Source of the DNA: JACCYJ01 sp038198775 | GTDB taxonomy: Bacteria > Actinomycetota > Actinomycetes > Propionibacteriales > Nocardioidaceae | NCBI GenBank assembly: GCA_038198775.1 | Contig: JBBPZV010000017.1 | Span: forward strand, 1 to 64,000 | Length of the DNA stretch: 64,000 nucleotides | Reading direction: 5' to 3' | Part shown: positions 46,375-54,929 of the stretch, piece after piece | Layout of the letters: every line of letters begins with the position of its first letter | How positions within the stretch are numbered: position 1 is the first letter of the stretch | Made by a program: the position numbers and the translations under genes | The notes under the pieces: generated by a model | Told to the model about the DNA's origin: nothing | The model's input: only the letters and a program-made list of their open reading frames with translations | The model's database searches: none

Positions 46375-47913
46375 TCATGCCAGCGGCCCGGTGATCGACT
46401 CGGCGGCCGCGACGACCACGCCGCTGCGCACCAGTTCCGTGACGGCGGCGATCTCCGGGCTGAGGAAGCGGTCGGGGCCGGGGCCCGACACGTGCTCGCG
46501 AAGTCGCGCGACCACGGCGCCGGTGGCGTCCGCCGGTCGCAGCGGCGCCCGCAGCTCCAGCGCCCGCGCCGCGGTCAGCACCTCGACGGCCAGCACCTGG
46601 GCGAGCCCGTCGACCGCCCGGCGCAGCTTGCGCCCGGCGGCCCAGCCCATCGACACGTGGTCCTCCTGCATCGCGCTGCTGGGGATCGAGTCGACGCTGG
46701 CCGGGACCGCGAGCCGTTTCAGCTCCGAGACGATCCCGGCGGCGGCGTACTGCGCGATCATGTGGCCGGAGTCGACTCCAGGTTCGGCGGCCAGAAAGGC
46801 CGGTAGCCCCTCGCTGCGGGCGCGGTCCAGCGCCCGGTCGGTCCGGCGCTCGGACATGCTGGCCACGTCGGCCACCGGGATCGCGCAGAAGTCGAGGGCG
46901 TACGCCACCGGCGCGCCGTGGAAGTTGCCGTTTGACTCGACCCGGCCGTCGGCCAGCACGACCGGGTTGTCCACCGCCGAGCTCAGCTCCGCGTCGGCCA
47001 CCCGAGCGGCGTAGCCGAAGGTGTCCCGGGCGGCGCCGTGCACCTGAGGCGCGCAACGCATCGAGTACGCATCCTGGACGCGGGTGCAGTCGGGCCTGCG
47101 GTGGCTGGCCACGATCGGCGAGCCGGCGAGCAGCGAACGCAGGTTCGCCGCCGACGCCTGCTGCCCTGGATGCGGGCGCAGCGCGACCAGCTCGGAGGCG
47201 AAGACCCGGTCGGTTCCCAGCAGCGCCTCGACACTCATCGCGGCGGCGATGTCGGCGACCACCAGCAGGCCGGCCAGGTCGGCAAGCGCGAGCACGAGCA
47301 TGCCGAGCATGCCGTCGGTGCCGTTGATCAGCGCCAACCCCTCCTTGGCGACCAGGTGGACCGGCTCGAGGCCGGCCGTCGCCAGCGCATCGGCGGCCGG
47401 TCGCACCGAGCCGTGCGAGTCACGGACCTGGCCCTCGCCGATCAGCGCCAGCGCACAGTGCGCCAGCGGCGCGAGGTCGCCAGAGCAGCCCAGGCTGCCG
47501 TGCTCGGGGACCACCGGGGTGATGTCATGGCTCACCAGGTCGGCCAGCGCCTGAGCGGTCTGCAGCCGTACGCCCGTACGCCCGGTGGCCAACGTGGACA
47601 GCCGCAAAGTCATCATGGCCCGCACCACCTCGGGCTCGACGGCCGGTCCGGAGCCGGCTGCGTGGGAGCGGACCAGGCTGCGCTGCAGCTGCTCTCGGCG
47701 CTCGGGGGCGATGTTCACTCCTGCCAGGGCGCCGAAGCCGGTGGAGACGCCGTACGCCGGCACCGGTGCGTCGGCCAGGGAAGCCACCGCCTCTCGGCCG
47801 GCGCGGATCGCCGCGGCGGCGTCGTCGCCCAGCCGAAGGCTGGCCCGGCCGCGGGCCACCGCCACGACCTGCGCCTGGGTCACCGGACCGACTCCGACCT
47901 CGACCAGTCCCAT
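46375..47913 (-). CDS. hutH: Histidine ammonia-lyase
   Basis: First step of histidine degradation, histidine to urocanate. 512 residues from ATG 47913, the standard length. The self-forming MIO cofactor triad is Cys-Ser-Gly here (EHGSLGCSGDLAPLAHCALA), instead of the commoner Ala-Ser-Gly; the catalytic tyrosine is in APVPAYGVSTGFGALAGV. Other blocks: KEGLALINGTDGMLGMLVLA, RVQDAYSMRCAPQVHG and SMQEDHVSM-like SAMQEDHVSMGWAAGRKL. Divergent from the IclR regulator; the gap holds a 20-bp palindrome. Confidence 0.95.
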   Translation of the reverse strand: MGLVEVGVGPVTQAQVVAVARGRASLRLGDDAAAAIRAGREAVASLADAPVPAYGVSTGFGALAGVNIAPERREQLQRSLVRSHAAGSGPAVEPEVVRAMMTLRLSTLATGRTGVRLQTAQALADLVSHDITPVVPEHGSLGCSGDLAPLAHCALALIGEGQVRDSHGSVRPAADALATAGLEPVHLVAKEGLALINGTDGMLGMLVLALADLAGLLVVADIAAAMSVEALLGTDRVFASELVALRPHPGQQASAANLRSLLAGSPIVASHRRPDCTRVQDAYSMRCAPQVHGAARDTFGYAARVADAELSSAVDNPVVLADGRVESNGNFHGAPVAYALDFCAIPVADVASMSERRTDRALDRARSEGLPAFLAAEPGVDSGHMIAQYAAAGIVSELKRLAVPASVDSIPSSAMQEDHVSMGWAAGRKLRRAVDGLAQVLAVEVLTAARALELRAPLRPADATGAVVARLREHVSGPGPDRFLSPEIAAVTELVRSGVVVAAAESITGPLA

Positions 47914-47966
47914 CCGGCCATTGCAGTCCCAGGACGGAACCTCGCACCAGACCCCTTGCCGTGTCA

Positions 47967-47986
47967 CTGTCTCGGATCCGAGACAG
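47967..47986. promoter_or_regulatory. 20-bp perfect palindrome between hutH and its divergent regulator
   Basis: CTGTCTCGGATCCGAGACAG reads the same on both strands without a mismatch. It lies 53 bp before the hutH start and 42 bp before the IclR-family start, in a 115-bp divergent gap. It is the obvious candidate operator for this regulator. Confidence 0.75.
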
Positions 47987-48028
47987 GTCGCCGTAACCTG
48001 GGGCGATGCGCCGCAAGCGGACGGGCCG

Positions 48029-48802
48029 GTGAGCCGGCCGGTACCAGCGGCCACCGCGGGGCTCCGGGTGCTGCGCCAGCTGGCCGCTCAGCCCGGCCCG
48101 GTCACCGCCACCAGCCTCGCCGCCGCAGTCGGGCTGGCACGCTCGTCCGCCTACCACCTGCTGCACGCGATGCAGCGCGAAGGCTTCGTGGTGCACTACG
48201 TCGAGGAGCAGCGGTGGGGACTCGGGATTGCCGCCTTCGAGGTGGGCAGCGGCTACGGGCGGCACCAGCCGCTGCAGCGACTGGCACGGCTCCCGCTGAC
48301 CGCTCTGGTCGACCGGACCGGCCAGTCCGCCCACCTCGCGGTGCTGCACGGAGCCGAGGTGCTCTACGTCGTGGAGGAGCGGGCGCCGGGGCGCCCACCG
48401 CTGGTCACCGACGTCGGCGTCAGGCTGCCCGCCCACCTGACGGCATCCGGGCGGGCCATCTTGGCGACGCTTCCGGCCGCCCAGGTCCGGGCCGTGTTCC
48501 CCGACCGCGACGCGTTCGTCGACCGGCACGGTACCGGCCCGCGTACGCTCTCGGCGCTGCGCGCCCTGCTCGTGGACACCCGCCGGCGCGGCTACGCGGT
48601 GGAGAACGGCGAGGTGACGCCCGGCTTCGCCTCGGTCGCGGTGGCGATTCCCGCCCGAACGGTTCCGATGCTGGCCGCAGTCGCCCTCACCTACCCCGCC
48701 TCCGAAGACATCGAGCTGGGTCGGCCGTCCGGGCGGCGGACCGTCGCCGCCGTCGCCGCGACCGCTCGTGAGATCGGCCGCCGCCTGGGCGGCGGGTCCT
48801 GA
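48029..48802 (+). CDS. IclR-family transcriptional regulator, probable hut regulator
   Basis: 257 residues from GTG 48029. The winged-helix N-terminus is LRVLRQLAAQPGPVTATSLA followed by AAVGLARSSAYHLLHAMQRE; the ligand-binding GAF-like domain contains GQSAHLAVLHGAEVLYVVEE, PAHLTASGRAILATLPA and ENGEVTPGFASVAVAIPA, all IclR landmarks. It is divergent from hutH, so the likely effector is urocanate or histidine. It may repress hutH-hutU through the palindrome in the gap. Confidence 0.85.
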   Translation: MSRPVPAATAGLRVLRQLAAQPGPVTATSLAAAVGLARSSAYHLLHAMQREGFVVHYVEEQRWGLGIAAFEVGSGYGRHQPLQRLARLPLTALVDRTGQSAHLAVLHGAEVLYVVEERAPGRPPLVTDVGVRLPAHLTASGRAILATLPAAQVRAVFPDRDAFVDRHGTGPRTLSALRALLVDTRRRGYAVENGEVTPGFASVAVAIPARTVPMLAAVALTYPASEDIELGRPSGRRTVAAVAATAREIGRRLGGGS

Positions 48803-48826
48803 GCGGCAATCACGGCGACGAGCAGA

Positions 48827-48858
48827 GGTGCCGGACACCGCTGTGGGCGTCCGGCACC
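48827..48858. terminator. Bidirectional terminator-like hairpin
   Basis: GGTGCCGGAC, a 12-nt loop, then GTCCGGCACC: a perfect 10-bp GC-rich stem between the convergent IclR gene and the large secreted-protein gene. There is no T-run, as is common in actinobacteria. Confidence 0.65.
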
Positions 48859-48872
48859 GCTTGCCACGAAGG

Positions 48873-50699
48873 CTACGGCTTGATGCGCATCACCTCGGTG
48901 CTCCAGTTGGCGAAGGGCAGCCGTTCGGAGTTCGAGATCCATTCGGTTGCGAGCCAGACGTGACCACGTGCGTCGGCGGTCCCCGCCGAGTAGTCACCCC
49001 AGCGACACCCCCGAGCCCGGCTGCCGACGAAGGCCTTGTAGCAGGTGAACCCGTCGTCGGGGCGCTGTCCGAACCGCGTCACCCGCACCGGCCCCTTCAC
49101 CCCTTGCATGTCCATTCGCACGTACGAGGGACTCGGGTAGTACGTCGGCCCGGCGAGCGACATCACCATGGCACCCTTACCGGCAGCGTTGATGCCAAGC
49201 GCCGGGTAGAAGACGCTGTTCTTCCTGACCGAGACGTACCCCTGGTGAACCATCTTGCCGTCCACCCGGCCCTTGTTGAAGGTCGGCCTCACCTGGAACC
49301 ACAGCACACCGTCGCGCTTGGCACCCGAGCCGGTGACGGCCGTGCCCGTCGCGGCCCACAGCCGGCCCTGCGAGAACTCCACCTCGCTCATGGCGCTGGC
49401 GCTGTCGAGGGAGTTCAGCTTCTCCCCTACCGAGCGGCCGAGCGGGTGGCGACCGGGGCGCTGCTTGGCGTTCGGCTCGGCCGCATAGACCCGGCTGTGC
49501 ACCGTGTTCCGAGTGAGTCGCACGCTCGGCTTCGCCGTGTTGAGCGACGCGGTGTTCGACAGCGCGAGGATGCCGATCTTGTGCGACCCGCCCTTGTGGC
49601 GGGTGTTCTCGCCGGTCGTGGTCAAGAAGTACTCGCGGTCGACGAACTGCCCGCCCGGAGGAGTGGCTGCCGGCTGGACCGTGTACGACCTGGCACCGTG
49701 TACCCGTCCCACGTCGATGCTGACCAACGAGGGGCCCGGCGCCGTCGGGTCGGCGGCGTTGGCGGCCAGACCGGTCTTGGACACCGCGTAGATCTGCGCA
49801 CCGTTGTACGGACGGTTGAAGATCGAGAAACGGTTAGCGGTGATGTAGAACCCGTTCGCGTCGGCCCCGATGTGCGGGAAGTCGTCGAAGCAGGGACAGC
49901 CCTTGTCGGTGGAGTCACCCGACGTGGTGGTGATCGAGTAGAACGCGTAGTCACCGAGCGGGTCGGCGCTGGCGCTCACGGCCAAGTAGATGTGGGACCC
50001 TCCGGTGAGGTTGCCGCTGAACGGATCCTGATCGAGCTCGGTGACGAGGAAGAACCAGCGCTTGACCTGTGCGTCGTACAAGCACACCGGATCGAAGGCC
50101 GACGGCCCGAAGGTGTTCTTGGTTCGGTTGTACTCGTCGCCCAGGCCGAAGAACTCGTTGATGGCGACCGTCGGGGCCAGCTGGGCACCGTTGCGGTCGT
50201 AGACGGCGATCGCGGTGTTGACGCCCTCCATCGTGTACCCCGAACCGACGCAGAGCGCCTGGTCGGGAGGTTCGCTCGTGAACTGGTTGCCGCCGTTGGC
50301 GTAGCGGCTGTCCGTCGCCGTCAGACCCAGGAACGGAAGTGTGTTTGGCGCTTTCCCGGTTACCCGCGTGGGGTCGGGAGAGGGCGCCCGGCGGGCCACC
50401 ACACTGGCCTCGCCCTCGTCCATGTTGAGAATCCGCGGCGGGATCTCGGTCCTCGGACGGTTGGTGGCCGGAGCCGGTGGCGCCTGGCGCGCGGAGGCCC
50501 GCGCCAGCTGACCCAGATTGCCCCTGCCCATGGCATGTAGCTTGACGACGTGGTGCTTCGTCTTCGTGCCCGCCAACTTGCTAGGGGCGTTGCCGTCGGC
50601 GGTGGCGCCCCCGACGCTGGTCCCGATGCTTGCGCATACCAGCGCGAGACCGGCCGCGGCGGCCCACGTCCTTCGGAGCCCTCGACGAGATGCTCGCAT
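48873..50699 (-). CDS. Large secreted protein, function unknown
   Basis: 608 residues from ATG 50699 with GAGAGGAC upstream. A twin-arginine-poor but classical signal peptide is visible (MRASRRGLRRTWAAAAGLAL, then VCASIGTSVGGATA). The mature part is rich in G, T, S, Y, N and has repeated aromatic beta-strand motifs such as PPDQALCVGSGYTMEGVNTA, KRWFFLVTELDQDPFSGN and SHIYLAVSASADPLGDYAFY. The pattern of strands with D-P-x-G turns suggests a beta-propeller or other all-beta exoprotein; cysteines occur in CPCFDDFPHIG and TCYKAFVGSRARGCRWGD. I recognise no family by name. It converges on the IclR gene and is divergent from the Fe-S reductase. Confidence 0.7.
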   Translation of the reverse strand: MRASRRGLRRTWAAAAGLALVCASIGTSVGGATADGNAPSKLAGTKTKHHVVKLHAMGRGNLGQLARASARQAPPAPATNRPRTEIPPRILNMDEGEASVVARRAPSPDPTRVTGKAPNTLPFLGLTATDSRYANGGNQFTSEPPDQALCVGSGYTMEGVNTAIAVYDRNGAQLAPTVAINEFFGLGDEYNRTKNTFGPSAFDPVCLYDAQVKRWFFLVTELDQDPFSGNLTGGSHIYLAVSASADPLGDYAFYSITTTSGDSTDKGCPCFDDFPHIGADANGFYITANRFSIFNRPYNGAQIYAVSKTGLAANAADPTAPGPSLVSIDVGRVHGARSYTVQPAATPPGGQFVDREYFLTTTGENTRHKGGSHKIGILALSNTASLNTAKPSVRLTRNTVHSRVYAAEPNAKQRPGRHPLGRSVGEKLNSLDSASAMSEVEFSQGRLWAATGTAVTGSGAKRDGVLWFQVRPTFNKGRVDGKMVHQGYVSVRKNSVFYPALGINAAGKGAMVMSLAGPTYYPSPSYVRMDMQGVKGPVRVTRFGQRPDDGFTCYKAFVGSRARGCRWGDYSAGTADARGHVWLATEWISNSERLPFANWSTEVMRIKP

Positions 50700-50851
50700 G
50701 TCGTCCTCTCTGCACAGAAAGTCCCGGCTCGTGCCTGACGGGCCGCACGCTAACAGCGGCGCCAGCGGCTGACTAGAGCCCGGTGCCGCATCGGTCTTGC
50801 CGCTATCGTCAGCCGGGGACAAGGGGACCCCAGCCGGCCGAAGGGGACACG

Positions 50852-53206
50852 ATGCAGGTCGTCGCCATCGTGGTGTCGCTGGCGGTCTCGGGAGTGGCGA
50901 TCGCAATGTTCGCCCGGGCCGCGGCCGCCATCGTGACCGTGGTCAGGGTCGGCCAGCCGGTGGCCGGGCGCCGCGACGAGCCCGGCCGTCGCTGGGCCAC
51001 CATGCTCACCGAGACCCTCGGGCACACCCGGATGCTGCAGTGGACGGCGGTCGGCGTCGCGCACTGGTTCGTGTTCGTGGCGTTCGGCGCGCTGTTCTTC
51101 ACGCTGGTCACCGCGTACGGCCAGCTCTTCGACCCACGCTTCGCGTTACCGGTGATCGGGCGCTGGTTCGGCTACGAGTGGGTCGCGGAGGCGATCTCCT
51201 GGCTGGCGCTGGTGTCGATCCTCGCCCTGTTCGGCTACCGGGTGACCCACCGCCCCGGCGGCCGGGGGCGGGCCACCCGCTTCTTTGGCTCGCGGATGTG
51301 GATGGGCTACTACGTCGAGGCGACGATCCTGGCCGTCGCGGTGTGCGTACTGCTGCTCCGCGGCCTGGAGTACGCCCTCGGCGTGCACCCGGGCCTGTTC
51401 CACTACCCCACCACGGCATGGATCGGGGCGGCGCTGGCCGGCCTATCGACGTCCGCGCTGAAGGACACCGTCTACGTCGTCGCGACGGTCAAGATCCTGG
51501 TCTCGATGGCGTGGTTCGTCGTGCTGTCGCGCAACCTCACCATGGGCGTGGCGTGGCACCGCTTCACGGTGTGGCCCAACATCTGGTTCCGCCGCAGGGC
51601 CGACGGGCGGCCCAGCCTCGGGGCGCTGCAGCCGATCGTGGTCGGCGGCGCCCCCCTCGACTTCGAGAACCTCGACGATCTCGACGAGAACGCCGCCCTG
51701 GGCGTCGGCAAGATCGAGGACTTTACGTGGAAGGGCCTGCTCGACTTCACCACCTGCACCGAGTGCGGCCGATGCCAGAGTCAGTGCCCCGCATGGAACA
51801 CCGAAAAGCCGCTGTCACCGAAGCTGTTCGTCATGGGCCTGCGCGAGCACGCGTACGCCAAGGCGCCCTACCTCCTGGCGAGCGAGGGCGACGCAGCGCC
51901 GGAGGCGGCGGCACGGGAGGCCGAGCGCCCGCTGATCGGGGACGAGGAGGCGTACGGGGTCATCGACCCGGACGTGCTGTGGTCGTGCACGACCTGCGGG
52001 GCGTGCGTCCAGCAGTGCCCGGTCGACATCGAGCACGTCGACCACATCGTGGACATGCGCCGCTACCAGGTCCTCGTCGAGGCGAACTTCCCCCCAGAGC
52101 TCAACCAGCTGTTCAAGGGCATGGAGAACAAGGGCAACCCGTGGAACATGTCGCCGAGCGCCCGGATGGACTGGGCCAAGGACCTTGACTTCCCGGTACG
52201 CGAGGTCGGAGCCGACGTCGACGACCTGTCCGGGGTCGAGTGGCTGTTCTGGGTCGGCTGCGCGGGGGCGTACGAGGACCGGCAGAAGAAGACGACCCAG
52301 GCGGTGGCGGAGCTGTTGCACGTCGCCGGAGTCGACTTCGCGGTGCTCGGCAACGGCGAGACGTGCACCGGGGACCCGGCACGGCGTTCCGGCAACGAGT
52401 TCGTGTTCTCGATGCTGGCCGCGCAGAACGCGGAGACGCTGCGGGAGGCCAAGGCCACCAAGGTCGTCGCCACCTGCGCACACTGCTTCAACACGCTGAA
52501 GAACGAGTACGCCCAGTTCGGCGTCGAGCTCGAGGTCGTGCACCACACCCAGCTGCTGAACCGGCTGGTCCGCGAGGGTCGGCTCAGCCCGGTGGCGCCG
52601 CCGGACGGCTCGGCCGACGGGCGCCGGATCACCTACCACGACCCGTGCTACCTGGGCCGGCACAACCAGGTGTACGCCCCACCGCGAGAGCTGCTGGCGG
52701 CGATCCCGGGGGCGTCGTACACGGAGATGCCGCGGCACGCGGAGCGATCGTTCTGTTGCGGGGCCGGCGGCGCCAGGATGTGGATGGAGGAGAGCATCGG
52801 GGAGCGGATCAACCTCAACCGGGTCACCGAGGCGGTCGAGACCGGGGCCGACGCGGTGGCGGTGGGCTGCCCGTTCTGCCGGGTGATGCTCTCCGACGGC
52901 CTGACCGCCAAGCAGGCGGCCGGTGAGGCTCGCGAGGAGGTGGAGGTGCTGGACGTGGCACAGCTGCTGCTCGCCTCGGTGCGGCGCAGCGACGGCACGG
53001 CGGCCCGCGCCGAGCCCGAGACCCCCGACGCCGCGGACCCACAGTCGCTGACCGCGACGACCGAGGTCGGGGCGGCGGCGGACAGCAGCGCGGAGGAGGC
53101 CGCGAGCGCCGACGCCCGCAATGAGCCGACACCCGAGCCGGACGCTCCAGCGGACTACGCCGCAGAGCAGGCGAGAGGCGAGGCGGACGACGAGGCGGAC
53201 GACTGA
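50852..53206 (+). CDS. Membrane-bound iron-sulfur reductase with CCG domains (Rv0338c-like)
   Basis: 784 residues from ATG 50852, behind AAGGGG. The N-terminal third has about six helices and resembles the nitrate-reductase-gamma/heterodisulfide-reductase membrane subunit. Two 4Fe-4S motifs follow, CTECGRCQSQCP (about residue 305) and CTTCGACVQQCP (about 385). Two cysteine-rich CCG domains come next: VGCAGAYEDRQKK with CAHCFNTL, and DPCYLGRHN with SFCCGAGGARMW and CPFCRVML. The C-terminus is an acidic low-complexity tail. Mycobacterial relatives are essential; they probably pass electrons between quinone and a cytoplasmic disulfide, but the partner is unknown. Confidence 0.85.
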   Translation: MQVVAIVVSLAVSGVAIAMFARAAAAIVTVVRVGQPVAGRRDEPGRRWATMLTETLGHTRMLQWTAVGVAHWFVFVAFGALFFTLVTAYGQLFDPRFALPVIGRWFGYEWVAEAISWLALVSILALFGYRVTHRPGGRGRATRFFGSRMWMGYYVEATILAVAVCVLLLRGLEYALGVHPGLFHYPTTAWIGAALAGLSTSALKDTVYVVATVKILVSMAWFVVLSRNLTMGVAWHRFTVWPNIWFRRRADGRPSLGALQPIVVGGAPLDFENLDDLDENAALGVGKIEDFTWKGLLDFTTCTECGRCQSQCPAWNTEKPLSPKLFVMGLREHAYAKAPYLLASEGDAAPEAAAREAERPLIGDEEAYGVIDPDVLWSCTTCGACVQQCPVDIEHVDHIVDMRRYQVLVEANFPPELNQLFKGMENKGNPWNMSPSARMDWAKDLDFPVREVGADVDDLSGVEWLFWVGCAGAYEDRQKKTTQAVAELLHVAGVDFAVLGNGETCTGDPARRSGNEFVFSMLAAQNAETLREAKATKVVATCAHCFNTLKNEYAQFGVELEVVHHTQLLNRLVREGRLSPVAPPDGSADGRRITYHDPCYLGRHNQVYAPPRELLAAIPGASYTEMPRHAERSFCCGAGGARMWMEESIGERINLNRVTEAVETGADAVAVGCPFCRVMLSDGLTAKQAAGEAREEVEVLDVAQLLLASVRRSDGTAARAEPETPDAADPQSLTATTEVGAAADSSAEEAASADARNEPTPEPDAPADYAAEQARGEADDEADD

Positions 53207-53239
53207 CACCGGCACCGATCCCGTGACGTCGGACTACGC

Positions 53240-53264
53240 TTGACATGACGTCACAGTGATGTCA
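53240..53264. promoter_or_regulatory. Overlapping palindromes before the RHH/DUF4097 operon
   Basis: TTGACAT at 53240-53246 looks like a promoter -35 box and forms an inverted repeat TGACAT...ATGTCA (53241-53264). Inside it is TGACGTCA (53246-53253). Another GGCGTCA follows just before the start. Closely spaced half-sites of this kind are typical operators for ribbon-helix-helix proteins. Confidence 0.55.
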
Positions 53265-53274
53265 AAGTGGCGTC

Positions 53275-53802
53275 ATGGAGCTTGCACCGTACGTCGAGGC
53301 GCTGCGCGCCGACCTGTTGCGAGCCGCGGAGGCCGGGGGTGCGGACGCCCGGGCCGGTGCCGAGAGGCTGACCCTCGCGCTCGACCCGGCGATGCGGATG
53401 GCGCTGATGGAGGCCCTGTCGGACGCCGCCGCCGAGATCACCCAGCAGCTGCGGGCCGAGGCCGTGCAGGTGCTGCTGAAGGGTCGCGACCCACAGTTCG
53501 TGGTCTCCGCCGCCCCGCCGCGAGAAGGCGAACCCGGTCCGCCGGAGGAAGCGGACGCCGAGGACAGCGACGTGGTCGCCCGGGTCACCGTCCGCATCCC
53601 GGAATCGCTGAAGGCCCGGGCCGAGGAGCTGGCTACCGAACGCGGTCAGTCCCTCAACACCTGGATCGTCGCCGCGATCCGGCGCGCCACCAGAGACGGC
53701 GGCTTGCACCTCGACCTCGACCTGGGCTCGCTGCCGTTCGGGATCGGCGACCTCGGCCGCGCCCGTACCGGCAACCGGCGTTTCGAGGGGTGGGCCCGCT
53801 AG
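53275..53802 (+). CDS. Ribbon-helix-helix (HicB-antitoxin-like) DNA-binding protein
   Basis: 175 residues. The N-terminal half is helical (ALRADLLRAAEAGGADARAG, ALMEALSDAAAEITQQL). The C-terminal half has the RHH motif VARVTVRIPESLKARAEELA followed by TERGQSLNTWIVAAIRRA, the pattern found in HicB/Arc-type antitoxins and in small repressors. No HicA toxin is adjacent; the next gene is a DUF4097 protein. This pairing recurs in actinobacteria, so the RHH protein is probably the autorepressor of the operon. Confidence 0.8.
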   Translation: MELAPYVEALRADLLRAAEAGGADARAGAERLTLALDPAMRMALMEALSDAAAEITQQLRAEAVQVLLKGRDPQFVVSAAPPREGEPGPPEEADAEDSDVVARVTVRIPESLKARAEELATERGQSLNTWIVAAIRRATRDGGLHLDLDLGSLPFGIGDLGRARTGNRRFEGWAR

Positions 53803-53880
53803 CCCGCCCCGTCCCCCATCCCGTTCGCAGCGGTGCGACCGCCGCTGTGTCAGTCGAGCACACCCGAAAGCAGGCCAGTC

Positions 53881-54717
53881 ATGTACGAGTTCTCCACCCC
53901 CAACCCGGTGCGACTGCGGCTCGAGCTCGGCTCGGGCGAGGTCGAGATCGATGCGACCGACACCGCCCGGACGACCGTCGACCTGCGGGCCTCGCACGAC
54001 GAGGCAAGCCGCCAGGCACTCGCCGACGTGCGGGTCGAGCAGCGTGGCGACGACATCATCGTCGAGGCACCGCGGCGCTCGTCGTTCCTGCGCCGTGGCC
54101 CTCACCTGCACGTCCGCATCGAGGTGCCGCAGCAGTCCCAGCTCGACGCGCGCCTGGACTCCGCCGAGCTGACCACGTCGGGTCGGTTGACGGACGCCCG
54201 CGTGAAGTCCGGCTCCGGGAACGTCCGGCTCGACACCGTCACCGAGGACACCGACGTGAAGTCCGGCTCCGGTGACGTCGAGATCGAGCGCGCCGGGTGC
54301 TCGAGCAAGGTGCAGTCCGGCTCCGGTGACGTACGCATCCGATCCGCCGGGGGCACGGTCACCGTCGGCACCGGATCCGGGGACGTCGACGTCGAGCACG
54401 TGGACGGCGCCACCCAGCTCAACTCCGGTTCCGGCGACCTCCGGCTCGGCGATGCCAGCTCCGACGTGACGCTGAACTCCGCCTCCGGTGACCAGCGCAT
54501 CGGCCGCGTCGCCCGCGGTCGGCTGCGGTCCAACTCCGCCTCCGGTGATGTCCACGTCGGCATCGCCGACGACACCGCCGCCTGGCTGAGCGTCAACAGC
54601 CTCAGCGGAACCGTGCACTCCGAACTCGACGGCTCCGGGCCCCCGGCCGAAGGAGAGGACAGCGTCGAGGTTCGCATCAACACCGTCAGCGGCGACATCA
54701 CGCTCGTCCGCGCCTGA
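53881..54717 (+). CDS. DUF4097 family beta-repeat protein
   Basis: 278 residues. The start at ATG 53881 gives MYEFSTPNPVRLRLELGSGE. The body consists of short repeats of the pattern SGSGDV / NSASGD (VKSGSGNVRLDTV, VKSGSGDVEIERA, VQSGSGDVRIRSA, NSGSGDLRLGD), each about 18-20 residues, as expected for a right-handed beta-helix. No signal peptide is visible. It follows the RHH gene by 78 bp. Function unknown in all organisms known to me. Confidence 0.82.
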   Translation: MYEFSTPNPVRLRLELGSGEVEIDATDTARTTVDLRASHDEASRQALADVRVEQRGDDIIVEAPRRSSFLRRGPHLHVRIEVPQQSQLDARLDSAELTTSGRLTDARVKSGSGNVRLDTVTEDTDVKSGSGDVEIERAGCSSKVQSGSGDVRIRSAGGTVTVGTGSGDVDVEHVDGATQLNSGSGDLRLGDASSDVTLNSASGDQRIGRVARGRLRSNSASGDVHVGIADDTAAWLSVNSLSGTVHSELDGSGPPAEGEDSVEVRINTVSGDITLVRA

Positions 54718-54736
54718 ACCCGAGAGGAACCGACCA

Positions 54737-54907
54737 ATGCACAACCCGTCCAAGACCGACGTCGAGCTCGTCGCCCGCCACCACATCGACCAGCGGGTCG
54801 CGTTCGCCCAGCAGCAGCGGCTGTGCCGCGATCCCTACTCGCTGCGCTGCCGTACCGCGCGGACGCTGCGCCGCCTCGCCGCCGCCTTCGACCCCGACGC
54901 AGTCTGA
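54737..54907 (+). CDS. Small protein, third gene of the RHH-DUF4097 operon
   Basis: A 56-residue basic protein, MHNPSKTDVELVARHHIDQR then VAFAQQQRLCRDPY and a SLRCRTARTLRRLAAAFD end. ATG 54737 is preceded by GAGGA at good spacing and the frame ends 20 bp later than the DUF4097 gene would need, so it is a real downstream cistron rather than chance. No family recognised; it has arginine-rich amphipathic helices that could bind RNA or a partner protein. Confidence 0.6.
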   Translation: MHNPSKTDVELVARHHIDQRVAFAQQQRLCRDPYSLRCRTARTLRRLAAAFDPDAV

Positions 54908-54929
54908 CCACCGCGCCGCCCCGGCCACC

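Noticed and set aside
53275..53802. HicAB toxin-antitoxin module
   Set aside because: The RHH protein is HicB-like but no HicA-like double-stranded-RNA-binding toxin is encoded nearby.
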